Source: Caulobacteraceae bacterium PMMR1
Lineage (GTDB): Bacteria > Pseudomonadota > Alphaproteobacteria > Caulobacterales > Caulobacteraceae
Assembly (NCBI GenBank): GCA_000733915.1
Contig: JPOM01000001.1
Coordinates: 1,178,001-1,242,000 of the forward strand
Reading direction: 5' to 3'
DNA: 64,000 nucleotides
The notes under the pieces were generated by a model, which saw only the letters and a list, made by a program, of their open reading frames with translations, had not been told where the DNA came from and did not search any database. A program made the position numbers and the translations under genes. Positions 54,767 to 63,325 of the stretch are shown piece by piece. How positions within the stretch are numbered: position 1 is the stretch's first letter; each line of letters opens with the position of its first letter.

Positions 54767-55432
54767 ATGACGCGCGCCCGACTCACGCACTTCATCCGCG
54801 CCCGCGGGCGGGTGCTGCTCGGCGCCGTGCTGGGGCTCGCCGCCTGGGGCGTGGCGCAGCTGCGAGGCTGGCTTCCCGGGGCCTCCTACCTCGCAGGCTG
54901 GGACACGGCGGCGGTCGCCTTTCTCATCCCTACCTGGCGCATGTTCCTGTTCGAGACTGAGCACGGCCTGCGCCGCCACGCGGCGAGGGAGGACGAGAAC
55001 CGGATGGTGCTCTTCACCATCATCCTGATCGCCGTCGCCGCCAGCTTCGGCGCCATCGTCTATGCCTTGAGGGAATCCAAGACCGAACACCAAAGCGGGA
55101 CGGTCGCGATGGCTATCGCCACCTTGGCCCTGAGCTGGCTGGTGGTGCAGAGCCTGTTCACCCTGCACTACGCCCACCGCTGCTTCGGCGACCGCGATGA
55201 CGACGGCCAGACCGACGGCGGCATCAAGTTCTCGGGCGAGCCGCCCAGCACCTATCGCGACTTCGTCTATGTCGCGATCTGCATCGGCTCCACCTTCCAG
55301 GTGTCGGACTTCAACATCACCAGCCGCAGGCTGCGGGACCTCGTCACCGTGCACGCCCTGGTGTCATTCGTCTTCAACACCATGGTTCTGGCGCTCGGCA
55401 TCAACATCGTGGGCAATCTGTTGGGCCAATAG
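54767..55432 (+). CDS. DUF1345 membrane protein
   Basis: 221 residues with five predicted membrane segments ('VLLGAVLGLAAWGVAQL', 'MVLFTIILIAVAASFGAIVY', 'TVAMAIATLALSWLVVQSLF', and two near the end). The family motif 'FTLHYAHRCF' and 'YRDFVYVAICIGSTFQVSD' identify DUF1345. The role is unknown. It sits between stress genes but has no recognisable EcfG promoter, so membership of the stress regulon is not supported. Confidence 0.87.
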   Translation: MTRARLTHFIRARGRVLLGAVLGLAAWGVAQLRGWLPGASYLAGWDTAAVAFLIPTWRMFLFETEHGLRRHAAREDENRMVLFTIILIAVAASFGAIVYALRESKTEHQSGTVAMAIATLALSWLVVQSLFTLHYAHRCFGDRDDDGQTDGGIKFSGEPPSTYRDFVYVAICIGSTFQVSDFNITSRRLRDLVTVHALVSFVFNTMVLALGINIVGNLLGQ

Positions 55433-55527
55433 GCCGCATCGGGTGCGACAGACCGCGGTCTCAGTCCCTGAGCGGCCCGCGGTTAGGCTCGCCGCCGACC
55501 AATAGGGGCGCCGCAGCAGGACCGGCG

Positions 55528-55553
55528 GGAACTCTTGTTCAAGCTCGACCGTT
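55528..55553 (+). promoter_or_regulatory. EcfG-type promoter for phyR
   Basis: GGAAC at 55528-55532, 17 bases, then CGTT at 55550-55553: an exact match to the EcfG consensus. The phyR ATG lies 77 bases beyond the -10 box. This closes a positive loop in which EcfG raises the level of its own activator PhyR. Confidence 0.85.
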
Positions 55554-55630
55554 CAAGCCGTCTTGATGTCTCGCCGGACCGGGCGCGCCCCGTCGAGTCC
55601 CCGGCGGCCGGGCGCGATCGGGGAGGGCCC

Positions 55631-56416
55631 ATGCCCAAGCAGTTCCTCAGGCAGGCCCCGTATCTGAGACGGTACGCGCGGGCGCTTACGGGGGACCAGG
55701 GCGCGGGCGATCTTCTGGTCGAGCGCACGATGGAGGCGCTGCTGGAGGGCCGGATCGCGCTGCCGGGCGACCTCGCGATCCGGACGGGCCTATTTCGGGC
55801 GCTGCACGCGATCTGGCGGGCGGAGGACGGGCAGAAGTCCGCCGAGGCCTCCGCGCCCGCCGACGCGCGGCTGCAGACCCTGTCGCCCGATGTGCGCGCG
55901 GTTCTGCTTCTGGTCTCCATGGAGGGCTTCACGCCAAGCGAGGCGGCGCAGGCGCTGGGCTGCGCGACCGACCAGGCGATCCGCCTTTTCGCCCAGGCCG
56001 AGGCGGAGCTCGCCAGCCAGCTCGCCACGGACGTGCTCATCATCGAGGACGAGCCGATCATCGCGCTCGACCTCACCCGCCTGGTGCGCGACCTCGGCCA
56101 TCGCGTGGCGGGGGTCGCCGCGACCCGGGACGAGGCGGTGAGCCTGGCCCGCAGCGCCGCGCCTGGGCTGGTGCTGGCGGACATCCGGCTGGCCGACGGC
56201 TCCAGCGGCATGGACGCGGCCGCCGACATCCTTGAAAGCTTCGACATACCGGTGATCTTCATCACCGCCTTCCCCGAGCACCTGCTGACGGGGGACCGGC
56301 CCGAGCCCGCCTTCCTGATCACCAAACCGTTCCGCGAGGATGCGGTGAAGGCGCTGATCGGCCAGGCGCTGTTCCTGCATCCGCCCCAGGCTTCGCGGGA
56401 GCGGGCGGCCGTCTGA
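55631..56416 (+). CDS. phyR: General stress response regulator PhyR (sigma-like domain + receiver)
   Basis: 261 residues. The first ~130 form a sigma-mimic domain with degenerate region 2 ('YLRRYARALTGDQGAGDLLV') and region 4 ('EGFTPSEAAQALGCATDQAI'). The C-terminal receiver has acidic pocket 'IIEDEP' (139-142 region), phospho-acceptor D184 ('LADIRLADGSSG') and Lys in 'LITKPFRE'. When phosphorylated, the sigma-like domain binds NepR and releases EcfG. The ATG at 55631 gives the expected length. An EcfG-type promoter lies upstream. Confidence 0.95.
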   Translation: MPKQFLRQAPYLRRYARALTGDQGAGDLLVERTMEALLEGRIALPGDLAIRTGLFRALHAIWRAEDGQKSAEASAPADARLQTLSPDVRAVLLLVSMEGFTPSEAAQALGCATDQAIRLFAQAEAELASQLATDVLIIEDEPIIALDLTRLVRDLGHRVAGVAATRDEAVSLARSAAPGLVLADIRLADGSSGMDAAADILESFDIPVIFITAFPEHLLTGDRPEPAFLITKPFREDAVKALIGQALFLHPPQASRERAAV

Positions 56417-56433
56417 GCCCTCGCGCCTAGGAA

Positions 56434-56457
56434 CCGCCACCTCTCGGCGGCATTTTT
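56434..56457 (+). terminator. Possible intrinsic terminator after phyR
   Basis: CCGCC (56434-56438) and GGCGG (56446-56450) form a short GC stem with a 7-base loop, followed two bases later by five Ts. The stem is only 5 bp, so activity is uncertain. Confidence 0.3.
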
Positions 56458-56493
56458 GGCCGTGTTTTCAGGCGCCACCAGGAGGACCCTGCC

Positions 56494-56736
56494 ATGACGG
56501 ACGTGACCAGTGACACCGCCGCCTATCCCCGCACCGACACGGAGGGAGGCGCGAGCCCGGAGCAGCTCCGCCGCGCCGTGACCGAACGCGCGGGTCAGGC
56601 CAAGGAGTGGGCGCTCGACCAGACCGAGGTGATCCGCGACACCGTGCAGACCAAGCCCTTCGTCGCCGTGGGCGTTTCGGCGGGCACGGCCTTCGCCGCG
56701 GGTCTGGTGCTGGGCATCCTGCTCGCGCGCCGCTGA
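56494..56736 (+). CDS. Small DUF883/YqjD-like membrane-anchored protein
   Basis: 80 residues. A polar helical N-terminal part ('GGASPEQLRRAVTERAGQAK', 'EWALDQTEVIRDTVQTKPF') leads to a glycine-zipper-like membrane helix ('VAVGVSAGTAFAAGLVLGIL') ending in 'LARR'. This is the architecture of the ElaB/YqjD (DUF883) group, inner-membrane proteins that in E. coli bind ribosomes in stationary phase. AGGAGG precedes the ATG. It may be stress-linked through its neighbour phyR, but no EcfG promoter precedes it. Confidence 0.7.
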   Translation: MTDVTSDTAAYPRTDTEGGASPEQLRRAVTERAGQAKEWALDQTEVIRDTVQTKPFVAVGVSAGTAFAAGLVLGILLARR

Positions 56737-56776
56737 GCCCGCGGGGGCGGGCTGGCCTCAGTCGCGGCCAGCCCCT

Positions 56777-56998
56777 ATGTGGGCGGCTATGTACTACGTC
56801 TTCCTCTTCCTGATCGCGGCGTCGCTGCTGGTCGTCGTGGGCACGCTGTTCATGGGCATGTACGCCATGTTCCGGGGCGGCGAGTACGGCCGCGCCAACT
56901 CAAACAAGTTCATGCGCTATCGCGTGTGGACCCAGGCGGTGGCGGTCGGGATCATCACCGTCGGCCTGCTTTACATGAAAGCGCACCCGGGTGGCTGA
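56777..56998 (+). CDS. Small two-helix membrane protein (HIG1-like / twin-transmembrane)
   Basis: 73 residues, two membrane helices ('YYVFLFLIAASLLVVVGTLF', 'WTQAVAVGIITVGLLYM') separated by 'FRGGEYGRANSNKFMRYRV'. The loop pattern 'RGG...SNKxMRxRV' matches the HIG1-type proteins commonly found upstream of the cobalamin adenosyltransferase gene in Alphaproteobacteria. A second ATG at 56789 is an alternative start. The end overlaps the GTG of the next gene by 8 bases. Confidence 0.75.
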   Translation: MWAAMYYVFLFLIAASLLVVVGTLFMGMYAMFRGGEYGRANSNKFMRYRVWTQAVAVGIITVGLLYMKAHPGG

Positions 56999-57596
56999 GC
57001 CAGGCGCGCAGGTGGTCACGCTCAACCGCATCTACACCCGCACCGGCGACGGCGGCGGCACGCGCCTGGCGACCGGCGAAACGGTGCGAAAGGACGACCT
57101 GCGGGTCGAGGCCTATGGCGCAGTGGACGAGCTGAATGCGGTGCTGGGCGTGGCGCGCCAGCATCTGGGCGCGGACCCGGCCGGCCTGGACGCGGAGTTG
57201 CAGCGCATCCAGAACGAGCTCTTCGACCTCGGTGCCGACCTCGCCACGCCCGAGCGCGAGGGCGCGCCGCTGGGCTTTGAGGCGCTCCGGATCGTGGACA
57301 GCCAGGTCGCGCGGCTTGAGGCCGGCATTGATCGTCTCAACGGCGAGATGCAGCCGTTGACCTCCTTCGTCCTGCCCGCGGGCTCGCCGGGGTCCGCCTG
57401 GTTGCACCTGTCGCGCACGGTCTGCCGCCGAGCGGAGCGCGCGGTCGTCCGCCTCGCAGCCTGTCCCGGCGAGACGGTCAGCGCGCCGGCCCTGAAATAC
57501 CTGAACCGGCTCTCCGACTACCTTTTCGTCGCCGCTCGCCACGCCAACGACGCCGGCCGCGCCGACGTGCTCTGGACCCCGGGCGGGACGCGCTAG
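56991..57596 (+). CDS. Cob(I)alamin adenosyltransferase, PduO type
   Basis: 201 residues. The ATP-binding N-terminus 'IYTRTGDGGGTRLATGE' and helical core 'AYGAVDELNAVLGVARQHLG', 'RTVCRRAERAVVRLA' and 'LKYLNRLSDYLFVAARHAN' identify the PduO family. It makes adenosylcobalamin from cob(I)alamin and ATP, needed by enzymes such as methylmalonyl-CoA mutase. GTG start at 56991 overlaps the preceding gene, and the order HIG1-like, adenosyltransferase, etfB, etfA is recurrent in this class. Confidence 0.93.
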   Translation: MAEPGAQVVTLNRIYTRTGDGGGTRLATGETVRKDDLRVEAYGAVDELNAVLGVARQHLGADPAGLDAELQRIQNELFDLGADLATPEREGAPLGFEALRIVDSQVARLEAGIDRLNGEMQPLTSFVLPAGSPGSAWLHLSRTVCRRAERAVVRLAACPGETVSAPALKYLNRLSDYLFVAARHANDAGRADVLWTPGGTR

Positions 57597-57895
57597 GGCC
57601 TGGCGGGGGCGGGGGCGGGTGCGGGTCCGGGGTTGGACACGCCTTGTGCGGCCTGTTCCGGCGTGCGGGGCAGGGTCGGGTAGACCGGCGTCCTGGAGCC
57701 CGGCGGCCGGTGGGTGATGTCGGGGATGTAGACGACGTGACCGCAGGTGCGCGTCTTAGGATCCCACCAGTTGCCGATCTCCTCGCAGCGGTGCGCCGGC
57801 GCCACCCACAGCGCCTGGTAGGCGAAGACGCCCACGACGCTGAGCGCGAACAGCCCCACGAAGGCCAGCATGAAACGGCGGATGGTCGTGTTCAT
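57593..57895 (-). CDS. Small membrane-anchored hypothetical protein
   Basis: 100 residues. An N-terminal helix ('FMLAFVGLFALSVVGVFAYQ') is followed by a short periplasmic-type segment with two cysteines ('HRCEEIGNWWDPKTRTCGHV') that could form a disulfide, and a Pro/Ala-rich tail. I do not recognise the family. The ATG at 57895 was chosen since upstream residues are not protein-like. It overlaps the end of the adenosyltransferase gene by 4 bases in convergent orientation. Confidence 0.65.
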   Translation of the reverse strand: MNTTIRRFMLAFVGLFALSVVGVFAYQALWVAPAHRCEEIGNWWDPKTRTCGHVVYIPDITHRPPGSRTPVYPTLPRTPEQAAQGVSNPGPAPAPAPARP

Positions 57896-58123
57896 GCGGT
57901 CCTTATGTGGTCGGGGCCCCGCGCTCGCAAGCGGGCCCCGCATCGCTTGCCCGGGCGGAAGCTCTTGACGTGCTTGACGGCGCACGGTTGAGAGGGCCGC
58001 CGATGGACGTGCGCCGCCCGCGCGCGGCCATGCATTCCAACTCCCGGCGCGGGGAGGGCGCTTCAGGCCCGGCGTATGGCCTGGCCCCGGCCCGCTCCGC
58101 TTCCCTCAGCCCAGAGGACGTGC

Positions 58124-58876
58124 ATGAAGGTCCTGGTCCCGGTTAAGCGCGTGATCGACTACAACGTGAAGGTCCGGGTGAAACCGGACCAGTCCGGCGT
58201 GGACCTCGCCAACGTCAAGATGTCGATGAACCCCTTCGACGAGATCGCCACCGAAGAGGCGGTCCGGATGAAGGAGAAGGGCGCAGCGACGGAGGTCGTG
58301 GTCGTCTCCATCGGGCCGCAGCCGGCGCAGGAGACCATCCGCACGGCGCTGGCCATGGGCGCGGACCGCGGACTCCTCATCCAGACCGACCAGACGGTGG
58401 AGCCGCTGGCGGTCGCCAAGCTGCTGAAGGCCGTGGTCGAGCAGGAACAGCCGGGCCTGGTGATCATGGGCAAGCAGGCCATCGACGACGACAACAACGC
58501 TACCGGCCAGATGCTGGCGGCGCTGCTCGACTGGCCCCAGGCGACCTTCGCGTCCAAGATCGAGCTCAACGGCGCCTCCGCCGCGAACGTGACGCGCGAG
58601 GTCGACGGCGGGTTGCAGACCCTCGAGGTTCAGCTGCCGGCGATCGTGACCGCGGACCTGCGCCTGAACGAGCCGCGTTACGCCTCCTTGCCCAACATCA
58701 TGAAGGCCAAGAAGAAGCCGATCGACGTCAAGTCGCCCGGCGACTTCGGGGTCGACATCACGCCCCGCCTGAAGGTGAGCAAGGTCACCGAGCCGCCAAA
58801 GCGGCAGGGCGGCGTCAAGGTGGAGTCCGTGGCCGACCTGGTCATGAGGCTGAAGAATGAAGCGGGAGTGCTCTAA
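58124..58876 (+). CDS. etfB: Electron transfer flavoprotein subunit beta
   Basis: 250 residues beginning '[20 protein letters not shown]', with '[20 protein letters not shown]' and '[20 protein letters not shown]', the EtfB signature that binds AMP. With EtfA it passes electrons from acyl-CoA dehydrogenases to ETF-ubiquinone oxidoreductase. A 48-base upstream extension in the same frame is not conserved. It is coupled to etfA by a TAATG overlap. Confidence 0.96.
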   Translation: MKVLVPVKRVIDYNVKVRVKPDQSGVDLANVKMSMNPFDEIATEEAVRMKEKGAATEVVVVSIGPQPAQETIRTALAMGADRGLLIQTDQTVEPLAVAKLLKAVVEQEQPGLVIMGKQAIDDDNNATGQMLAALLDWPQATFASKIELNGASAANVTREVDGGLQTLEVQLPAIVTADLRLNEPRYASLPNIMKAKKKPIDVKSPGDFGVDITPRLKVSKVTEPPKRQGGVKVESVADLVMRLKNEAGVL

Positions 58877-59820
58877 TGGCCGTCCTCGTCATCGCTGACC
58901 ACGACAATACGGCCGTCCGCGACACTACCCTGAAGACGGTGACGGCCGCGCAGAAGCTGTCGGGCGACATCGACGTGCTGGTCTTGGGCCAGAACGCCCG
59001 CCCCGCCGCGGACGCCGCCGCCCGGATCGCGGGCGTGCGCAAGGTGCTGCTCGCTGAGAGCCCCGCGCTCGGCAAGATGATCGCCGAGGCGGTCACCGAC
59101 GTCGTCGTGCCGCTCGCCGCCAATTACGATGCGATCCTGACGCCCGCCACCTCGGCGGGGAAGAACTTTTCGCCCCGGATCGCCGCCAAGCTCGACGTCA
59201 TGCAAATCACGGACGTGATCGAGATCTTGGACGCCAACACGTTCGTGCGCCCGATCTACGCCGGCAACGCGCTGGAGACCGTCACATCGTCCGACGCCAA
59301 GAAGGTGATCACCGTCCGCCCGACGGTCTTCAAGGCGGCGGGCGAGGGCGGCGCGGCGCCGGTCGAGATCGTCTCCGCGACGGGCGATGCGCCCAAGACC
59401 CGCTTCGTCGGCGAGGAGGTCGTGAAGTCCGACCGCCCTGAGCTCGGCGCGGCCAAGATCGTGGTGTCCGGCGGCCGGGCCCTGGGCTCTGCGGAGGAGT
59501 TCCAGCGCGTGATCGAGCCCCTGGCTGACAAGCTTGGCGCCGCCGTCGGGGCCTCTCGCGCGGCGGTCGACGCCGGCTACGCCCCGAACGATTACCAGGT
59601 CGGCCAGACCGGCAAGGTGGTGGCGCCGGACCTCTACCTCGCCATCGGCATCTCGGGGGCTATCCAGCACCTCGCGGGCATGAAGGATTCCAAAGTGATC
59701 GTGGCGATCAACAAGGACGGCGACGCCCCGATTTTCTCGGTCGCCGACTACGGCCTGGTGGCTGACTACAAGACCGCCGTGCCCGAGCTGATGGACGAGC
59801 TCTCCAAGCTCGGCAAGTAG
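58876..59820 (+). CDS. etfA: Electron transfer flavoprotein subunit alpha
   Basis: 314 residues. The N-terminal half resembles EtfB; the C-terminal FAD domain has '[20 protein letters not shown]', '[20 protein letters not shown]' and '[20 protein letters not shown]', all diagnostic. It carries the redox-active FAD of the EtfAB dimer. The start codon shares its A with the etfB stop. glnE follows 13 bases downstream. Confidence 0.97.
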   Translation: MAVLVIADHDNTAVRDTTLKTVTAAQKLSGDIDVLVLGQNARPAADAAARIAGVRKVLLAESPALGKMIAEAVTDVVVPLAANYDAILTPATSAGKNFSPRIAAKLDVMQITDVIEILDANTFVRPIYAGNALETVTSSDAKKVITVRPTVFKAAGEGGAAPVEIVSATGDAPKTRFVGEEVVKSDRPELGAAKIVVSGGRALGSAEEFQRVIEPLADKLGAAVGASRAAVDAGYAPNDYQVGQTGKVVAPDLYLAIGISGAIQHLAGMKDSKVIVAINKDGDAPIFSVADYGLVADYKTAVPELMDELSKLGK

Positions 59821-59833
59821 GGGACGGCGGGGC

Positions 59834-62746
59834 GTGAGCTCCGCGCGTCCGCCCTTGGCCGCCCGCCTGCGGCCCTGCGGCCCGGTGGTCGACGGGGAGG
59901 CGGCGGAGCGGGCGCGGGCGCGCCTTTCCGAAGCCGCGGCGGAGGGCGGCTGGAGCGGCCTGCTGGACACGGCCTGGCCGGCGCTGGAGCCGGTGTTCGG
60001 GGCCTCGCCCTATCTGACCACCCTGGCGGTCCGCGCGCCCGAGCGCCTGCAGCGCGTCCTGCAGGACGACCCCGAGGCGCGCCTGGAGGCGCTCATCGCC
60101 CCCGGCTCAGGCGGTGATCTCGAGCCGGTGAAGCGCGAGCTCCGCGCCCGCAAGGCCGAGCTGCACGTCCTGACCGCCCTTTGCGACCTCGGCGGGGTCT
60201 GGGACCTCGACCAGGTGACGGGCGTGATCGCCCGTTTCGCCGACGTGGCGGTGCAGGACGCTCTCGCCTGCGCGGCCGAGGCCGAAATCGCGCGCGGCCG
60301 CCTGCTGCGCCCCGAGAACGACGTCCGCGGCCCCGCGCCGGGGCTGTTCGTCCTGGCGCTTGGCAAGCACGGCGCGCTAGAGCTCAACTACTCCAGCGAT
60401 ATCGACGTCAGCGTCTTCTTCGAGCCGGAGCGGCTGCCGGTCGCAGCGTCAGCCGAGCCCCAGGCCGTCGCGCTCCGCCTCACCCAGACGCTGGCCAATG
60501 TGCTCCAGGAGCGAACGGCGGACGGCTACGTCTTCCGCGTGGACCTGCGGCTCAGGCCCGATCCGTCCTCCACCCCCGCGGCTCTGCCGGTGGAGGCGGC
60601 GCTCGCCTACTACGAGAGCGTCGGCCAGAATTGGGAGCGGGCGGCGCTGATCAAGGCGCGGGTCTGCGCCGGCGACGCGCAAGCCGGGGCGGCGTTCCTG
60701 GCCGCGTTGCAGCCCTTCGTCTGGCGGCGCAATCTGGACTTCGCCGCGATCGCCGACATCCAGTCAATCAAGCAGCAGATCCACGTCCACAAGGCCGACG
60801 AGCGCCTGACCGCGCCGGGGGCGAACCTGAAGCTCGGCGCCGGCGGCATTCGCGAGATCGAGTTCTACGCCCAGACGCAGCAGCTGATCCTGGGCGGGCG
60901 CGACCCCGGCCTCCGCACCCCGCGCACGCTTGACGCCCTTGCGGCCCTGGCGGCGGCCGGGCGGGTGGAGCCTCAGGCGGAGCGCGAGCTCGCCGCGGCC
61001 TACCGCCGCCTGCGCGCCTGGGAGCACCGCGTGCAGATGCTGGCCGACGAGCAGACGCATGTGCTTCCGGAGCGCGGCGAGGATCGTCGGCGCGTGGCCG
61101 CCCTGTCCGGCTTCGGCGAGCTGGCCGCCTTCGACGCGGCGGTCTCTGCGACGCTGCGCGCCGTGAACGCCCGCTACGGCGCCCTGTTCGCCGAGGCGGA
61201 GCCGCTGAGCTCGTCCTTCGGCAGCCTGGTTTTCACCGGCGTCGATGACGATCCCGAGACCCTGGCGACGCTTCGCCGGATGGGGTTCGCCGACCCGTCG
61301 CGAGTGTCGGGCGCCATCCGCGGCTGGCACCATGGCCGCATCGCAGCGACGCGGACCGAGCGCGGTCGGGAGCTGTTCACGCGGCTCGCGCCCCGCCTGC
61401 TCATGGCCGCTCAGGCGACCGGCGCGCCGGACGCCGCCTTCGACCGCTTCGGGGCGTTTTTCGAGGGGCTCCGTTCGGGCGTGCAGGTGCAGAGCCTGTT
61501 CCTGAACGAGCCTCGCTTGTTCGAGATGATCGTGCGGGTGATGGCGTTCGCGCCAGAGCTTGCGCGCACCCTGGCGCGCCGGCCGGCCGCCCTCGACGCC
61601 CTGCTCGATCCGGGCTTCTTCGGTCCCCTCGACCCCGCCGAGATGGCCGCCTCCATCGCCCATGCGGTGGCCCGCGCCGACGGCTTCGAAGGCGCCATGG
61701 ACGCCGCCCGCCGCGCGCACCGGGAGGAGGCGTTCCGCATCGGCCTGCAGGTCATGAGCGGGACGGCGTCGGCGGAGGCCGCCGGACGGGCGTTCACGGC
61801 GCTCGCAGACGCCTGCCTGGGCGCCCTCGCGCCCGTGGCGCTGTCCGAGGTGGAGCGGCTGGGCGGCGCCTTTCCGGGGCGGTGCGCCGTGCTGGCGCTC
61901 GGCAAGGCGGGCGGGCGGGAGATGACAGCGCGATCGGACCTCGACCTGATGACTGTCTACGAGGCCGAGTCCCCGGACGCCGCCTCGAGGCGCAAGGGGT
62001 GGGGCGCAGAGACCTTCTACGCCCGCTTCACCCAGCGGCTGGTGGCGGCCCTATCCGCTCCCACCAGCGAAGGCGAGCTCTACAAGGTGGACCTGCAGCT
62101 CCGTCCCACAGGCACCGCCGGGCCTGTCGCGGTGAGCCTGCCGGGCTTGGCCGCCTACTATGCGGCGCAGGCGGAGACCTGGGAGTTCCTGGCCCTGACC
62201 CGCGCCCGCGTCGCCTGGGCCAGCGATGCGGGCTTCGCCGCGCGGGTCGAGGCGGCGGTGGAAGCGGCTCTGAGGCGGGCGCGTGACGCGGTCGCGACCG
62301 CCCAGGACGTGCGAGACATGCGCGACCTGATGGCCCGCGAGCGCCCGCCCTTCGGGGCCTGGGACCTGAAGCTCGCGCCGGGGGGCTTCGTCGACATCGA
62401 GTTCGCCGCCCAGCACCTCCAGCTCATCCACGCTGCGGCGGGCGGCCCCCTGCGGACCCACACGGGCGAGGCCTTGGCCGCGTTGCGGGAGGCGGGGCTG
62501 GCCGAGACCGCCCTGCTCGATGACCTCATCTCAGCCCGGCAGCTGCAGCAGGCCCTGTCGGAGGTGCTGAAACTGGCGTTGGCCGACCCTGCCGACCCGA
62601 CGGCGGAGCCTGCGCCCTTCCGCCAGCTCCTGGCCGAGGCGGCGGGGCTGGACTGCTTCGAGGCCCTCCAGCGCACCCTCGCCGAGCGGCAGCGCGCCGC
62701 GCGCGCCGCCTACGCTCAGATCGTGGCCGCCGGAACTTTCGGCTAG
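59834..62746 (+). CDS. glnE: Bifunctional glutamine synthetase adenylyltransferase / adenylyl-removing enzyme
   Basis: 970 residues with two nucleotidyltransferase domains. The N-terminal adenylyl-removase has 'ALGKHGALELNYSSDIDVSV' around residue 175. The C-terminal adenylyltransferase has 'ALGKAGGREMTARSDLDLMT' around residue 690. 'RVDLRLRPDPSS' and 'KVDLQLRPTGTAG' follow the two active sites. Helical bundles link them. GlnE adenylylates glutamine synthetase under nitrogen excess and reverses this under limitation, guided by PII. The start is GTG 59834. Length is normal. Confidence 0.96.
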   Translation: MSSARPPLAARLRPCGPVVDGEAAERARARLSEAAAEGGWSGLLDTAWPALEPVFGASPYLTTLAVRAPERLQRVLQDDPEARLEALIAPGSGGDLEPVKRELRARKAELHVLTALCDLGGVWDLDQVTGVIARFADVAVQDALACAAEAEIARGRLLRPENDVRGPAPGLFVLALGKHGALELNYSSDIDVSVFFEPERLPVAASAEPQAVALRLTQTLANVLQERTADGYVFRVDLRLRPDPSSTPAALPVEAALAYYESVGQNWERAALIKARVCAGDAQAGAAFLAALQPFVWRRNLDFAAIADIQSIKQQIHVHKADERLTAPGANLKLGAGGIREIEFYAQTQQLILGGRDPGLRTPRTLDALAALAAAGRVEPQAERELAAAYRRLRAWEHRVQMLADEQTHVLPERGEDRRRVAALSGFGELAAFDAAVSATLRAVNARYGALFAEAEPLSSSFGSLVFTGVDDDPETLATLRRMGFADPSRVSGAIRGWHHGRIAATRTERGRELFTRLAPRLLMAAQATGAPDAAFDRFGAFFEGLRSGVQVQSLFLNEPRLFEMIVRVMAFAPELARTLARRPAALDALLDPGFFGPLDPAEMAASIAHAVARADGFEGAMDAARRAHREEAFRIGLQVMSGTASAEAAGRAFTALADACLGALAPVALSEVERLGGAFPGRCAVLALGKAGGREMTARSDLDLMTVYEAESPDAASRRKGWGAETFYARFTQRLVAALSAPTSEGELYKVDLQLRPTGTAGPVAVSLPGLAAYYAAQAETWEFLALTRARVAWASDAGFAARVEAAVEAALRRARDAVATAQDVRDMRDLMARERPPFGAWDLKLAPGGFVDIEFAAQHLQLIHAAAGGPLRTHTGEALAALREAGLAETALLDDLISARQLQQALSEVLKLALADPADPTAEPAPFRQLLAEAAGLDCFEALQRTLAERQRAARAAYAQIVAAGTFG

Positions 62747-62789
62747 GATCGTTCAACCTCGCGACCTGCCCCCGCACCGGAGTTCCTCC

Positions 62790-63293
62790 ATGAAGCTCGC
62801 GTCCCTTCTGATCGTCCTGTCGCTCGCGACCCCGGCCCTGGCCCAAACCCAGACCCAGACCCAGACCCAGCCTTCAGCTTCCGCGCCTTCGGCCCCCGCG
62901 CCAGCGCCGATGAGCAAGCTCTTCAGCCGCATGGACCGCGACGGCAGCGGCAAGATCACCGCCGACGAATACGTCGCCGCGCAGGGCCGCCGCTTCGACT
63001 TCCTGGACGCCGACCATGACGGCAAGATCACCGCCGAGGAGATCGACCGCGCCACAGCCAACCTCGAAGCGCTGGCGGCGGGTGCGGAGACCCGCAGCCG
63101 GGGTCGTCATGGGGCCGCCGGCGCGCGGATGCTGGAACGTTTGAAGGCTTACGCCGCCGCCCACGGGGGCGTGGTGACCCGCGCCGACTGGGACGCCCTG
63201 ATGCGGCGGCGTTTTGAGCATTTGGACGCCAACCGCGACGGCATGCTCACCCCTGAGGAGATGCAGGGCGGGCGCGAGGGCGCGTCGCGCTGA
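62790..63293 (+). CDS. Exported EF-hand calcium-binding protein
   Basis: 167 residues. A signal peptide ends near 'TPALA-QT'. A low-complexity QT/Pro/Ala linker follows, then three canonical EF-hand loops: 'DRDGSGKITADE', 'DADHDGKITAEE' and 'DANRDGMLTPEE'. Each has Asp/Asn at the calcium-ligand positions and Glu at position 12. The 'GGVVTRADWDAL' stretch may be a degenerate fourth loop. It probably binds calcium in the periplasm. It lies 32 bases ahead of an ECF sigma gene and may be cotranscribed. Confidence 0.88.
   Translation: MKLASLLIVLSLATPALAQTQTQTQTQPSASAPSAPAPAPMSKLFSRMDRDGSGKITADEYVAAQGRRFDFLDADHDGKITAEEIDRATANLEALAAGAETRSRGRHGAAGARMLERLKAYAAAHGGVVTRADWDALMRRRFEHLDANRDGMLTPEEMQGGREGASR
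62847..62870 (+). repeat. Hexanucleotide tandem repeat in the EF-hand gene
   Basis: Four copies of ACCCAG encode alternating Gln-Thr just after the signal peptide cleavage site. Because the unit is 6 bases, copy-number change alters linker length by two residues without shifting frame. Confidence 0.8.
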
Positions 63294-63325
63294 TGCCGCC
63301 AGGGGCCTGACAAGGCGGTCACGGC

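Noticed and set aside
62733-62755. GGAAC followed by CGTT ahead of the EF-hand gene
   Set aside because: Only 13 bases separate the boxes, well short of the 16-17 required, and the first box is inside glnE.
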